From: Devosia aurantiaca
GTDB taxonomy: Bacteria; Pseudomonadota; Alphaproteobacteria; Rhizobiales; Devosiaceae
Reading direction: 5' to 3'
Assembly (NCBI RefSeq): GCF_011058215.1
Contig: NZ_JAALFG010000003.1
Span: forward strand, 1-64,000
Length of the DNA: 64,000 bases
A model generated the notes under the pieces. It was not told where the DNA came from. It was given only the letters and a program-made list of their open reading frames with translations, and ran no database searches. A program made the translations under genes and the position numbers. How positions within the stretch are numbered: position 1 is the first letter of the stretch; every line of letters begins with the position of its first letter. This document shows, one piece after another, positions 26,108 through 35,898 of this stretch.

Positions 26108-28240
26108 TTACCAGCTCTTGTGGACGCTGAGCGTCACCGTTCGGCCGGCGCCATAGCCACAATTGGTGGTCGTCTGGCAGCTCGACACGTAGTCGGTGTC
26201 GAAGAGGTTGGACGCCGAAAGGGCGACGCCCCAGTCGTCACGCTCGTAACGCAGGCTGGCATCGATCAAAGCCACAGCAGGCACTTCCGTCGTGTTGATA
26301 TCGTCGGCCCAAGACTCGCCAAGCACACGGACGCCGGCGCCGAGCACCAGGCCTTCAAAGGCTTCCTCGAAGGCGTATTCGACGCCGAAGGAGGCGGTCA
26401 GTGTCGGGATCTGCACCGGCGACTTGCCGATCAGGGCTGCGTTGCCGCTTTCGACCACTTCGGCATCGAGCACGGTCACCGCGCCATGGAGCGACACCTG
26501 ATCGAAGTTGACCTGGCCCTCGACTTCGAAGCCGAGCAGGTTGACTTCGCCGATGGCGAGTGAGCCGGCGAAAGGCGCAGCCGGATCGGCGACGGCGAAG
26601 TTTTGACGGTCAATGTTGAACAGCGATGCCGTGATGAGACCATCGATGAAGGTCGGCTCGTATTTGACGCCGACTTCCACCTGCCGGCCGCGCTCGGACG
26701 GCAGAAGCTCACCGCCAACCGTGGTGGCAATCGTGGGGTTGAACGAAGTGGCGTAGCTGACATAGGGGGTCAGCCCGTTGTCGAACTCGTAGCCAAGGCC
26801 GATGCGGCCGGTAAACGCCCCTTCATTCGACGAAACGCTCGTTCCGGCGAAGTTGTTGTCGTAGTCGATGCCGATGGCATCATAGCGTCCGTTGACGGTA
26901 GCGATGAAGCCGTTGAGTCGCATCTGGTCCTGGGCGTAGATGCCCAGCTGGCTGAGCGCGATGTCCTGATCGAGGTAAGTCGCGATCAGCGGGTTTGCGA
27001 CGCCATAGGTCGGATCGAGGACATTGATTGGCGGAACGCGGACCGGGCTGCTGAAGGTCGAGTCCGAGCCCTGAACGGAGCCGAAGTCGACATGCTTGTA
27101 GTCGATGCCCGCCAGGACCTTGTGCTCCACCGCACCGGTATTGATCGTGCCGGCAATCTGGTTGTCCAGCGTGAAGGTCAGAATGTCCGTGTCGTGCTGG
27201 AAAGCGGCACGGTCCAGCGTATTGGCCGGGCTCAGATTGCCGTAGGTATAAAGGTATTGCTCGTCGAGCCCCACGCCGGCAAGCCGCGCGTTCTGGCGAA
27301 TGGTCCAGCTGTCGTTGAGATCGTGCTCAGCTTCATAGCCGATCATTGCCTGACGCCGGCTATAGCTATCGAAGTTTGGATCGCCATAGTTGAGGTCGCG
27401 TGGAATGCGCACCCCGCCGGCTGCGTCGACAGCAGTGCCGACATAGGGCAGGAAGCCGGTCGAGGTGTGGTCGAGGATGCCGTTCTGATACTGACCATAA
27501 ACCGTGATCGAGGTGGCGGCATCGGGCGTCCAGGCGACGCTACCGAGGACGGAACCCTTGAGATCGGACGCATCTTCAGTTTCCCAACCACCGCCGGAAA
27601 CCTTGCCGGTGAGGCGATAGGCCAGCTCGCCGGTTTCGGTGCCATCGCCCACGTCGAAGCCGACATAGGCGTTGCCGAAATTGTTGATGCCAGCTTCGGT
27701 GTAGCGCAAACGTTCGCCATTGGGGCGCTTGCCGACATAGTTGATGACGCCGCCGACATTGGCACCGCCATAAAGCGCCGAGGCGGGGCCCTTCAGCACC
27801 TCGATGCGCTCGAGCAGGAAAGGCTCGATCAGAAATGAGCCGAAGCCAAACTGATAAAGCGGCAGGTTGTCCTGGAAGATGCCGGTCTGGTCGGCCTGGA
27901 AGCCGCGAACCCGAACCCAGTCGTAGTCGGCGTCCGTGCCGTAGGTCGAAGGCTGCACACCGGCGGTGTAGCGAAGCACTTCATCGGCCTTGGCGCCCGG
28001 CAGCCTGTCGAGCTGATCACGGCCAACTACGGAGACCGATTGTGGAACCTCGGAAATTGCCACAGCAAGCTTCGAGCCTGCCGTCGTCGTAACGACGGTA
28101 TTCCCGTTGGCATCGGCTTCGACCACGATTTCGCCGAGCGCAAGAGGCGCTGACTGCGCAAAAGTAGCCGTACTCGTGGTAGCCAGCGCGGTTGTCGCCA
28201 AAAGGAGAGTGGTGATGGCGCGTCGCGGCATCGTAATCAT
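26108..28240 (-). CDS. TonB-dependent siderophore receptor
   Basis: A 710-residue outer-membrane receptor: signal peptide (TTLLLATTALATTSTATFA), plug domain starting ISEVPQSVSVVGRDQLD and containing VRVRGFQADQTGIFQDNLPLY and the RIEVLKGPASALYGGANVGGVINY block, then a beta-barrel ending in aromatic W (TVTLSVHKSW). The order of plug motifs matches hydroxamate-type ferrisiderophore receptors (FhuA/FoxA-like). ATG at 28240 with GAGGGC upstream. The ligand is unknown; no siderophore synthesis genes are in the window, so it may use foreign siderophores. The AraC gene upstream probably controls it. Confidence 0.93.
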   Translation of the reverse strand: MITMPRRAITTLLLATTALATTSTATFAQSAPLALGEIVVEADANGNTVVTTTAGSKLAVAISEVPQSVSVVGRDQLDRLPGAKADEVLRYTAGVQPSTYGTDADYDWVRVRGFQADQTGIFQDNLPLYQFGFGSFLIEPFLLERIEVLKGPASALYGGANVGGVINYVGKRPNGERLRYTEAGINNFGNAYVGFDVGDGTETGELAYRLTGKVSGGGWETEDASDLKGSVLGSVAWTPDAATSITVYGQYQNGILDHTSTGFLPYVGTAVDAAGGVRIPRDLNYGDPNFDSYSRRQAMIGYEAEHDLNDSWTIRQNARLAGVGLDEQYLYTYGNLSPANTLDRAAFQHDTDILTFTLDNQIAGTINTGAVEHKVLAGIDYKHVDFGSVQGSDSTFSSPVRVPPINVLDPTYGVANPLIATYLDQDIALSQLGIYAQDQMRLNGFIATVNGRYDAIGIDYDNNFAGTSVSSNEGAFTGRIGLGYEFDNGLTPYVSYATSFNPTIATTVGGELLPSERGRQVEVGVKYEPTFIDGLITASLFNIDRQNFAVADPAAPFAGSLAIGEVNLLGFEVEGQVNFDQVSLHGAVTVLDAEVVESGNAALIGKSPVQIPTLTASFGVEYAFEEAFEGLVLGAGVRVLGESWADDINTTEVPAVALIDASLRYERDDWGVALSASNLFDTDYVSSCQTTTNCGYGAGRTVTLSVHKSW

Positions 28241-28330
28241 TGATAAGCCCTCAGATGCCGCCTGATCGATCGCGGCCATATTGCTGAGTTCCTAAATCAC
28301 CTTTTAAGGGCTGGATTGATGGTCCTTTGG

Positions 28331-28349
28331 GTGGATTGAACAAATCCAC
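28331..28349. promoter_or_regulatory. Inverted repeat upstream of the receptor gene
   Basis: GTGGATT-N5-AATCCAC lies between the AraC stop (28357) and the receptor start (28240). It could be a regulator-binding dyad or a stem ending the AraC transcript; no T-run follows on the minus strand. I see no clear Fur box. Confidence 0.4.
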
Positions 28350-28356
28350 GTTTTCG

Positions 28357-29211
28357 TCACTGCCGGATAGGTTGAGCACGAAGCCAGGCGGCTGGGGTGA
28401 CGCCGACCACATGCTTAAAGACGCGCGTCATATGGGCCTGGTCGGCAAAGCCGGTGGCACCTGCAATATGCGCCAGATTAGCCCCCGGCAGCAGCAGATG
28501 ATGCTTTACCTGTTCGATCCTGGCCTTCATCTGCCATTGGTGCGGGGCCATTCCAGTGGAGGCCTTGAAAGCGGAACTGAAATAGGATTGCGACAGCCCC
28601 ACTAGGTCTGCGAGCTCCTGCAGCTTGATACTGCGGAGGCAGTTCGCCTCGATAAACTCCGTTACATGCCGAAGCCGGTGTGCATTGAGAGCGCCGTTGC
28701 CCCGGCTGGACTCTGCTTTGATCTGGAATAATTCTGCAAGCAGAGCCGACATCAATCCTTCCCCATAAAGATCGTGCAGCGATGGCTTGATGCACTCGGC
28801 CGCCAGCATGCGTGCCAACATAAGAACCCGATTATTCTCGAACATCAGCCGCGGGGTGCTGAGCCGTTGAACGTCCAGGTTACCCGGCAGCCGCGCAACA
28901 AGGGTAGACAGATCAAAATGCAGGTCCAGATGCATCAGGCCGGTCTGATGCGAGACGTGGGACCAGATCCGATGGCCGGCAGGGATATAGCTTAACCGCC
29001 CCGCTTCTTGGAACGTCATTGGTTTCTCACCAATGCTCAGTGATCGAGGCTGACTTTCTTCGAGAACAACGAAGAGGCGGGGATGGCTCGAAAGGTATTC
29101 TCCAGCAGCGCCCTGCCGCGCCTGCACTGTCCAGACATCGGCCAAGACACCGTTCCATGACCGGGAGCGAGGGCTTTCCACGATCGAAAAGCCCTGGGTC
29201 ATCGATGTCAT
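28357..29211 (-). CDS. AraC family transcriptional regulator
   Basis: About 284 residues with an N-terminal cupin-like sensing part and a C-terminal double HTH: IKLQELADLVGLSQSYFSSAFKAS and the second AHIAGATGFADQAHMTRVFKHVVGVTPAAW. Same-strand position directly before a siderophore receptor resembles PchR/RhrA-like activators that respond to the imported ferrisiderophore. I prefer ATG 29211 (MTSMTQG); a TTG at 29226 is possible. A 13-bp palindrome (29227-29239, CTGAGG-T-CCTCAG) lies just upstream and may matter for its control. Confidence 0.88.
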   Translation of the reverse strand: MTSMTQGFSIVESPRSRSWNGVLADVWTVQARQGAAGEYLSSHPRLFVVLEESQPRSLSIGEKPMTFQEAGRLSYIPAGHRIWSHVSHQTGLMHLDLHFDLSTLVARLPGNLDVQRLSTPRLMFENNRVLMLARMLAAECIKPSLHDLYGEGLMSALLAELFQIKAESSRGNGALNAHRLRHVTEFIEANCLRSIKLQELADLVGLSQSYFSSAFKASTGMAPHQWQMKARIEQVKHHLLLPGANLAHIAGATGFADQAHMTRVFKHVVGVTPAAWLRAQPIRQ

Positions 29212-29390
29212 GTTTGGATGAAACAACTGAGGTCCTCAGGCTATAACCTGACTACAGCTGTCCTCTTTTCAGAGTCAAGCAGAACCGGCTTTTCGGCGAG
29301 CCCAGCCAGTCCGCCCGAGCGTGTTGTGAACGCACGGTTTGCCCAAGAACCACGCCGTTTCTTGCGCGCTTTATTGGTTCCACAAAAGAT

Positions 29391-29415
29391 GGAACGGTCA
29401 CACCAGGCACCCGTT
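29391..29415 (+). promoter_or_regulatory. EcfG-type general stress promoter for Mn-catalase
   Basis: GGAAC at 29391-29395 and CGTT at 29412-29415 with a 16-base spacer match the consensus of the alphaproteobacterial general-stress sigma factor EcfG. It lies 31 bp before the catalase ATG on the same strand. Function is inferred from the match. Confidence 0.7.
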
Positions 29416-29446
29416 GGCCCCGCGGCCCAACAAAGGAGTGCCCAGC

Positions 29447-30379
29447 ATGTTCATGCGCGTTGACCGCCTCATTACGGAGCTTCCGCCGCCCACCAAACAG
29501 GATCCGAACGCCGCAGCAGCGCTCCAGGAGCTGCTTGGGGGCAAGTACGGCGAGATGTCGACCCTTGGGAACTACATGTTCCAGAGCTTCAACTTTCGCA
29601 GCAAGGACAAGCTGCGCCCCTTCTACAGCCTCGTCGCCTCGATCACTGCCGAGGAACTCGCCCATGTCGAGCTCGTCAGCAATGGCGTGGCCATGCTCAA
29701 CAATGGTCCTGATAAACCAAAGGGCGACCAGAAGCCGGGTGGCGACATCAGCAAGTCCCCGTTCGAGGCCATGCAGGACATCCGCCTTGCATCTGCCTTC
29801 CTGTCAAATGGCGGCGGCGCGACACCGGTCAATGCCAATGGGGTGAGCTGGAACAACGACTTCATCACCACCACTGGCAACGTCATCTTCGACCTGCTGC
29901 ACAACTTCCACCTCGAATGCGGGGCTCGTCTGCACAAGCTGCGCGTCTATGAAACGCTCAAGGAAGACGATGCCACAGGGCGCGAAGTATGCGGCTATCT
30001 CCTGGTGCGCGGCTCCGTGCACGCCCACTCCTATGCGCTGGCTCTCAAGAAGCTGACCGGGGTGGAGATCGAAAAGATGCTGCCGTCGCCCAACATTCCG
30101 CTGAGCAAGATCCCGGAATGCCAGAAGTATCTGGATGAAGGCTCCCATCGCCGCCTCTATACCTGGAGCCAGGACGACTACAAGGAAATCTCCGGCATCT
30201 GGTCGAACGACGAAGTCGCCTTGCCGACTGACCCGCCAGGTCCGCTAGAAGTCGTCGAAGGCATGCCGGACGGTGGCAAGATGCAGCAGCTCCAGGGCGT
30301 GCCGTCGGCCTTCGCGCCGGACTATGCGCCGGAGGAATTCTACGAGATCGCCTCCAAGCTTTATAAGGCGTCGCGCTAA
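29447..30379 (+). CDS. Manganese catalase
   Basis: 310 residues of the di-manganese, ferritin-like catalase family: SITAEELAHVELVSNG and later LHNFHLECGARLHK and GSVHAHSYALALKKL hold the Glu and His ligands of the two helix pairs. It splits hydrogen peroxide in the cytosol without heme. ATG at 29447 with AAAGGAG upstream. Non-heme catalases of this sort are typical members of the EcfG stress regulon in alphaproteobacteria, in agreement with the promoter at 29391. Confidence 0.93.
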   Translation: MFMRVDRLITELPPPTKQDPNAAAALQELLGGKYGEMSTLGNYMFQSFNFRSKDKLRPFYSLVASITAEELAHVELVSNGVAMLNNGPDKPKGDQKPGGDISKSPFEAMQDIRLASAFLSNGGGATPVNANGVSWNNDFITTTGNVIFDLLHNFHLECGARLHKLRVYETLKEDDATGREVCGYLLVRGSVHAHSYALALKKLTGVEIEKMLPSPNIPLSKIPECQKYLDEGSHRRLYTWSQDDYKEISGIWSNDEVALPTDPPGPLEVVEGMPDGGKMQQLQGVPSAFAPDYAPEEFYEIASKLYKASR

Positions 30380-30387
30380 AGAGCGCT

Positions 30388-30412
30388 GGCGAGGCCGCGT
30401 GCCTCGCCTTCT
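30388..30412 (+). terminator. Terminator-like hairpin after Mn-catalase
   Basis: GGCGAGGC/GCCTCGCC 8-bp stem with loop CGCGT starts eight bases after the catalase stop and is followed by TTCTC. The T-run is weak. Confidence 0.6.
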
Positions 30413-30495
30413 CGATGGGAAGTGAGCAAAGCCCTCTTATTCGCCATCTGTTAAGGCGCTCGACCCAGAATGGCGCGTAGAGGAATCAGGCGCCG

Positions 30496-30870
30496 ATGGC
30501 AAAAAAAAAGCAGAGCTCCAATGTGTCGGGTTGGATCATTGCCGGACTTCTAGGCGTCGTTGCCTATCAGTCCGGGATACTGGATCGGCTTGGCCAGACA
30601 GCCGCCACGGCGCAAGCATCGACCGCCCCGTCCCGGGTGATCAAGTCGGATTCCGCCTCGGCGCCGCTCAACAAGCCGCGATATGTAAATGTGGCATCAC
30701 TCAACGTCCGCCACACGCCAAGCGCGTCTGGACCTTTGATCATGGCATTGCCGCGAGGCACGCCGATGAAAGTTCTGGACCGCAAGGATGGCTGGCTTCT
30801 TATTGATCTGAGCCCCACGCTAGAGGGTTGGGTTACCGAGCAGTTCACGACGGTCCAAGCCCCAAGCTAA
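30496..30870 (+). CDS. SH3-domain membrane-anchored protein
   Basis: 124 residues: basic N-terminus, one TM or uncleaved signal segment (GWIIAGLLGVVAYQSGIL), Ala/Ser linker, then a bacterial SH3 (SH3_3) domain with RYVNVASLNVRHTPSASGPLI, GTPMKVLDRKDGWLLI and a final EGWVTEQF. Such domains bind cell-wall or periplasmic partners. No partner gene is evident. Confidence 0.85.
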   Translation: MAKKKQSSNVSGWIIAGLLGVVAYQSGILDRLGQTAATAQASTAPSRVIKSDSASAPLNKPRYVNVASLNVRHTPSASGPLIMALPRGTPMKVLDRKDGWLLIDLSPTLEGWVTEQFTTVQAPS

Positions 30871-30933
30871 CGAGCTCGGCGTCTCTCGAGCTCAGCGAAT
30901 GGCAGCCGAAGGTTTGATCGTTATGCCCGCACC

Positions 30934-31305
30934 TTACTTGGCAGCAGCCATGGAACGAACCACCCTAGCGATGGCATCAGGGTCATAGGGCTTGGGGAAG
31001 AACCGACTTTCTGCCGGTATTTCGTCATCGCGCACATAACGATAGCCCGACGTCACGACAATCTTTACCGGCGGCCACCGATCCCTAACCGCGGCAGCGA
31101 GCTTTAGCCCGTCCATGCCGCCGGGCATGTCGATGTCGGTGAACATGACCCTTATGTCCAGATTGTTGATGAGAATGTCGATCGCCTCATCGGCATTGGC
31201 AGCCTCGAAGACGGTAAAACCTTCGTCCTCAAGACGGTCGACGATCGCCATGCGAACCAGGGTCTCGTCCTCGACAACCAGCACCCTTTGCTTGGCAAAA
31301 CCCAT
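30934..31305 (-). CDS. Single-domain response regulator (CheY-like)
   Basis: About 123 residues, receiver domain only: RVLVVEDETLVRMAIVDRLEDEG with the acidic pocket, VMFTDIDMPGGMDG with the phospho-acceptor Asp, VVTSGY (Thr/Ser switch) and FPKPYDP (Lys). Typical partner of HWE/HisKA2 kinases in Hyphomicrobiales. Its ATG overlaps the kinase stop (TGATG at 31303-31307), so both are one operon. Confidence 0.93.
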   Translation of the reverse strand: MGFAKQRVLVVEDETLVRMAIVDRLEDEGFTVFEAANADEAIDILINNLDIRVMFTDIDMPGGMDGLKLAAAVRDRWPPVKIVVTSGYRYVRDDEIPAESRFFPKPYDPDAIARVVRSMAAAK

Positions 31306-33283
31306 CACAACGTTTCCTTGGCAGGTTCAACTACAGGACCCGTTAAGACGCTCAAAGCGGGACAGCTGAGACGACATACAACCCCGTTGGGTTCGTAAAG
31401 GATGCTCACCTGTCCCGAGAAATCGGCCGGCAGCGCCCGCGTGATGAGCTTGGATCCAAAGCCTTTGCTTGTGGGCTGGGTGACCGGAGGACCGCCTTGC
31501 TCTCGCCAGGTCCATTCGAAGAGGTGCTGGCCCTCGTCACCCTGGAGGAAGTGCCAACTGATCGACACGGTGCCGCTGACGCTTTTAGCGCCCCGTACTT
31601 GATAGCGTTGGTCGCAAGCTCGTGCACTGCGAGCGACACGGCAAGCGCTTGCTTTGCCGTAAGCTCCACGTCCGGACCATCAAGTGTAAAGCGGTTGGCG
31701 TCACCGTGAGGCTCCAGAGCCGAGACAATGGTGTCCCGGAGAGGCGCGCCGTCCCAGGTGCGGTGAATAAGCATTTCATGCGCATTGGCCAAAGCCGCCA
31801 GGCGCGAGGAAAAAGCCGAGCGGCGGTCTGCGATGTCATCGCCCTTAAGTGTTTGATGCGCAATCGCCTGAACCATGGCCATCGAGTTCTTGAGGCGATG
31901 GCTGATCTCGCCATCACGAAGCTTCTGAGCCGCCACGAATTCCGCCTCATCCAGCGCGGCATGGGTCCGGTCTGCCACGGCCCTGACGAAATCTTCTTCC
32001 GTGCGTCCAAACGGCTTCAACTGGTCGTAATGGACGACCATCATGCCGGCGAGTTGTCCGTCTTCCATCAGGGGCACGTTGACAAGAGTGCGGACGCTCA
32101 TGTCGAGCAGAGCGCGGGATGCCGCACTCGTTCTCGCATCCGCTTCAACATCGGTGATTATGACGCTCTCGCCGCGTTTCATGTCATCGATGAAGGAACC
32201 GTAATCCCTGAATCGGTGAAGACCAGCCAGGCTCTTCACGCCTGGCGCGCACCAATCGGCCATGATGTCTATCGTGTCCTCTATCGGGTCCACGACACCG
32301 TACCCAACCCGGCTGGCACCCAGTGCCCGCGCCAGCACTTCAGCCGCGATTCTGACAATCGTCGCGGGGTCGGTCGTAGCCCGCAAACGATCTCCGATTT
32401 CGATGAGGGCGGCTTGGCGCCGGGTCGTGAAAGACTGAACGGCATTGAGCGCAGCTTGTGCGGCAACTCGGTCCGTGACCTCCATGAACAGCACGATAAA
32501 GGTGTCAGGTCCCGTGGGCTGACAATAGCCATCATACCAACGATTGAGCGGACCGACCTGCCGGGTGAAACGAATGTCGTTGCCCGTTTCCACGACCTCA
32601 GCGAACTCGTTTACCCAAGCGTCTTCGATACCCGGGATCACGTCCCGAACGGTTCGTCCCACCACAGCCTTGGGGTCGATACCGACCAGCTCACCCCAGG
32701 CGTTGTTCACCTCGACATAGAGCCAGTCGATAATCCGGCCCTGATCGTCGCGCACAACTCTACCGACGCTTATGCCCTCGCGTAGCTGCTCGAACATCGA
32801 GCGCCAGCTCAGTTCCGAGATGAAGGTCGCCATCTTGTCGACCACCACTTCGGCGACCGAAGACAAAAGGTCGAGCTCTTCGTCGGTCCAGTCGCGCGGT
32901 TTGCTATCGATGGCAGCGAGGGCTCCCACCGTCGTGCCATCGGGCAGCCGCAGCGGCACGCCGAGATAAGCAACGACGCCAAGGTCGTCGATGGCGAGGT
33001 TGTCTTTGAGAACAGGATGCTGTCGTGCGTCTTCTACCCTGAGATACTCCTCCTCCTTGACGACATATTGGCAGAAGGAGTGGGTGAGGGGCGTTTCTCC
33101 ACGCTCGGCCCAAGCCGCCGGCAAACCCCGGTGAGCAGCAAAAACCTGCTTGTCTTCTTCAAGGAGGGATACAACCGCGACAGGAACGCCGAGCACTTTT
33201 CGCAGCAGCTTGATTTGCGCATCGAACTGCTGGTTGCCAGCCGCATTCAGCAGCCCGGACTGGCGCAGCGCTTTAACGTGCAT
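31305..33283 (-). CDS. GAF-PAS-GAF HWE sensor histidine kinase (frameshifted)
   Basis: A ~660-residue soluble kinase: N-terminal GAF (VPVAVVSLLEEDKQVFAAHRG), PAS (MFEQLREGISVGRVVRDDQG), second GAF (GYGVVDPIEDTIDIMADW), then the HWE kinase core with phospho-acceptor HRLKNSMAMVQAIAHQTL and ATP site NAIKYGAL. The frame breaks near 31571-31577 (one base missing between KASA and GTVSISWHFLQ); restored, the catalytic domain ends GFGSKLITRAL...VEPAKETL. No TM segment, so it senses a cytosolic signal such as light, redox or a ligand. It should phosphorylate the overlapping response regulator. Confidence 0.88.
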
Positions 33284-33482
33284 CGCGACATCCGACTTAG
33301 GGAGAGGCGTCGAAATTCGGGCAACATGAGAAGTTCCATCAGAGAGACCTTGTCTTTAACCCAGGATAAGCTGTCTGCGAAAGTCCGAGTTCATGACGTA
33401 CGAGGCGCCTTTGCCCGGATAGCGGCTCGATGCTTTGGCTTCACTTGCCTTTCGAGGAGAACGCCGCCACTGGTAAATAGCT

Positions 33483-34471
33483 ATGTCCAACTTTGCCTTT
33501 GCCTCAGGCGCGCTCGACCGCGCTGCCCATCTTCGGTCTTCCGCTACGCCACCGGATAGCATGGCGCGGGCAATGGTGTTTTGGCGCGGCAAGTTACTGG
33601 TCGACGGGAGCGGAGCCACAATGTTGGTTCCGATGGACCATCCTGCGCTTGGAGATGTCCGCGAGGCGCCATTGTTTATCGGCCTCACCAATGACGGGCC
33701 GCGCTACGCCGTCGACCTAGCCTCGTGGTCGCCGCTCGAGGATGCCACGACGATCGGCGAATTCATCGACCGCAGCGAGCAGCCTCACCCGGCCTGGCCC
33801 GAGGCCAAATTCGTAGAAGTCCGTGGCATCATGAGCGCTCTTACTCCACTCGATGGAGAGTGCATCGCGACGGCACGGGCCTTGATCTCGTGGCACGGCG
33901 CCCATGGCTTTGCGCCAACTGCGGCAGCGCGACGGCCGTCCAGGAAAGCGGCTGGGTTAGGAAGTGTGCGTCTTGCGGAACGCAGCACTTCCCACGCACC
34001 GACCCCGTGGTCATCATGGTCGTAACGCATGGCGACAACCTGCTCCTTGGTCGCGGCGCCAGTTGGCCGGAGAAGATGTATTCTGTGCTGGCGGGTTTCG
34101 TGGAGCCCGGCGAGGACATCGAGACTGCGGTGCGCCGTGAGGTTTTCGAAGAAAGCGCGATACGGGTTGGCGACGTCACCTATATCGCCTCCCAGCCCTG
34201 GCCTTTTCCGATGTCCCTGATGATCGGATGTCACGGCGAAGCCACGACGACTGACATCACGGCAGATCCCAAGGAACTGGCAGATGCGCGTTGGGTCAGC
34301 CGGGAAGAAGCGAAAACTATCCTGGCCGGTGCCCATCCCGACATTGCCACTCCTCGCCCCGGCGCCATTGCCGGAGCGCTGATCCAGTCCTGGGTGGATA
34401 GAAGCCTGTTCGGTCGCGCGAAGGCGCGGAGCGGGGCCGATGGCGCAGATGTTCGAGCCGTGCAAAGATAG
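33483..34471 (+). CDS. nudC: NAD(H) pyrophosphatase NudC (frameshifted)
   Basis: Nudix hydrolase of ~329 residues: variable N-domain, a four-cysteine zinc ribbon (CANCGSATAVQESGWVRKCASCG), and the Nudix box GFVEPGEDIETAVRREVFEE followed by SQPWPFPMSLM, the NADH-pyrophosphatase signature. The frame breaks at 33909-33911, where TTTT is reduced to TTT just before the zinc ribbon (HGF-CANCG). NudC splits NAD(H) and removes NAD caps from RNA. The following gene starts 31 bases after its stop. Confidence 0.9.
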
Positions 34472-34502
34472 AAGCGGTCACAAGACTGGGGATTTCAAAA
34501 TC

Positions 34503-34937
34503 ATGCGCGTCCTGTCCGCTGCCATCGCCGCAACACTTGCTCTTCTTGGGCCGGCCGCGGCGCAAAGCTTTGACACCCCTCAGGCGGTGATCGAGGCCCT
34601 GTATGCGCCCTACATTGCCGATGAAATCACCGACGGTTTTGCCGCCTTGCAGTCGAATAAGTTGAGCGCGCTCTACGAAGCCAAACTGGAGAGCGACGGC
34701 TACTTCGATTTCGATCCGGTCATTGTCGCTCAGGACTGGGACCTGAGCGATCTCGATATCGACCAAGTCGACGTGCAGGGCGATACCGCCACCGCGCATG
34801 TCAGTTTCGATAACTTCGGCACCCGCACTGAACTCGACTATTTCTTGGTCGACGAGGATGGCTGGAAGATCGACAATATCGTGTCGGAAGGCGAGCCATC
34901 GTTTTCACTCGTCGAGATGCTGAGCGCATCAGAGTAA
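34503..34937 (+). CDS. Exported DUF3828-like protein
   Basis: 144 residues with a Sec signal peptide (MRVLSAAIAATLALLGPAAA, cleavage after AQS likely) and a small alpha+beta domain: FDTPQAVIEALYAPYIAD, YFDFDPVIVAQDWDLSDLDI, and DYFLVDEDGWKIDNIV. This pattern fits the DUF3828/YbjP-like group, NTF2-like fold, function unknown. ATG at 34503 is chosen because the signal peptide begins there. Probably periplasmic. Confidence 0.75.
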   Translation: MRVLSAAIAATLALLGPAAAQSFDTPQAVIEALYAPYIADEITDGFAALQSNKLSALYEAKLESDGYFDFDPVIVAQDWDLSDLDIDQVDVQGDTATAHVSFDNFGTRTELDYFLVDEDGWKIDNIVSEGEPSFSLVEMLSASE

Positions 34938-34981
34938 GGTGAAGCGCGTAGCCTGATCGCGCTCCATTGCCGAGCAGAATT

Positions 34982-35002
34982 GTGCCGCCCAGTAGGCGGC
35001 AC
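34982..35002. terminator. Bidirectional terminator hairpin
   Basis: GTGCCGCC-CAGTA-GGCGGCAC, perfect 8-bp stem between two convergent genes, followed on the plus strand by ATAATTTA. Confidence 0.75.
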
Positions 35003-35007
35003 ATAAT

Positions 35008-35796
35008 TTATGCGACAAGGTAGCGTTCGGCTGGAGCGCCGTTCTGCGTACCGCCGAAAAGCTTCTGGCGCGCGGCGTCAAAATCGTCCCAAAGGTGCTG
35101 GTCATGCACCGACGGCATCGTCACCTCTTCACCACGGTCGAGGCCGGCAAGGGCTGCGTCCACCAACTGTTCGGCGGTCATGAAGACGCGCGGGTCGAAG
35201 TCGTCGATAGACAAGCCAGCCGTTCCATAAAATTCCGTAATCGTGCCGGCTGGCAGAAGTGCCTGGACGACGATGCCATCATCCTTGACCTCTTGCTGCA
35301 CGCCACGGCTGAAGGTCAGCACGAATGCTTTGGTCGCGCTATAGAGCGAGGTCGAGGGCAGGGCGTGAAAGGCGAGGACGGAGCCGACATTGACGATGGC
35401 GCCCGTTTTGCGTGTCCGCATGCTTGGAAGCGCCGCGCGGGTCAGGCGCACCAAGGCATTGACGTTGAGTGCCAGCGTCGCAGCGGCATCGGCATCAGAC
35501 ATAACGGCCGTCGAGGCATTGGGCCCCATGCCGGCATTGTTGACGAGGAGGTCGATCGCCTCATTGCGCAAGACATTTTCAATGCGTCCGATATCGGCTT
35601 CGTTCGTCAGGTCGGCAGCGATCGTGCGCACCGAGGTCGATCCAGCCTGCTGAAGTTTTTCGGCAAGCGTCGACAATCGGTCGGCGCGGCGGGCGACAAG
35701 AACCAGGTTGAAGCCGCGGGCTGCGAGGCGCTCGGCGTAGACGGCGCCAATGCCCGAAGAGGCGCCGCTAATAAGGGCGGTTTTGGAGTAAGACAT
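35008..35796 (-). CDS. SDR family oxidoreductase
   Basis: 262 residues, classical SDR of the DltE/YqjQ type: ISGASSGIG cofactor site, LLVNNAGMG, catalytic Ser in NVGSVLAF, YSATKAF (YxxxK), and LLPAGTITEF. Cytosolic NAD(P)-dependent reductase of unknown substrate. ATG at 35796. It diverges from the MarR gene at 35899 across a 102-bp region with a strong dyad, so it is the likely MarR target. Confidence 0.88.
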   Translation of the reverse strand: MSYSKTALISGASSGIGAVYAERLAARGFNLVLVARRADRLSTLAEKLQQAGSTSVRTIAADLTNEADIGRIENVLRNEAIDLLVNNAGMGPNASTAVMSDADAAATLALNVNALVRLTRAALPSMRTRKTGAIVNVGSVLAFHALPSTSLYSATKAFVLTFSRGVQQEVKDDGIVVQALLPAGTITEFYGTAGLSIDDFDPRVFMTAEQLVDAALAGLDRGEEVTMPSVHDQHLWDDFDAARQKLFGGTQNGAPAERYLVA

Positions 35797-35807
35797 GGTC
35801 AATCCCA

Positions 35808-35871
35808 TTAGTTGAGTACTAAACTAATAGGATCGGCGGGCTGACCTTGTCAATGGTGATGTACTCAACTA
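35808..35871. promoter_or_regulatory. Operator region shared by SDR and MarR genes
   Basis: TTAGTTGAGT|ACTAAACTAA (35808-35827) is a 20-bp dyad with one mismatched pair. The half TAGTTGAGTAC recurs inverted as GTACTCAACTA at 35861-35871. Two such sites between divergent genes, one encoding a MarR regulator, fit autoregulation and control of the SDR gene. Confidence 0.65.
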
Positions 35872-35898
35872 TTTCTTGCGCGAGAGGTAAAGATCGAT

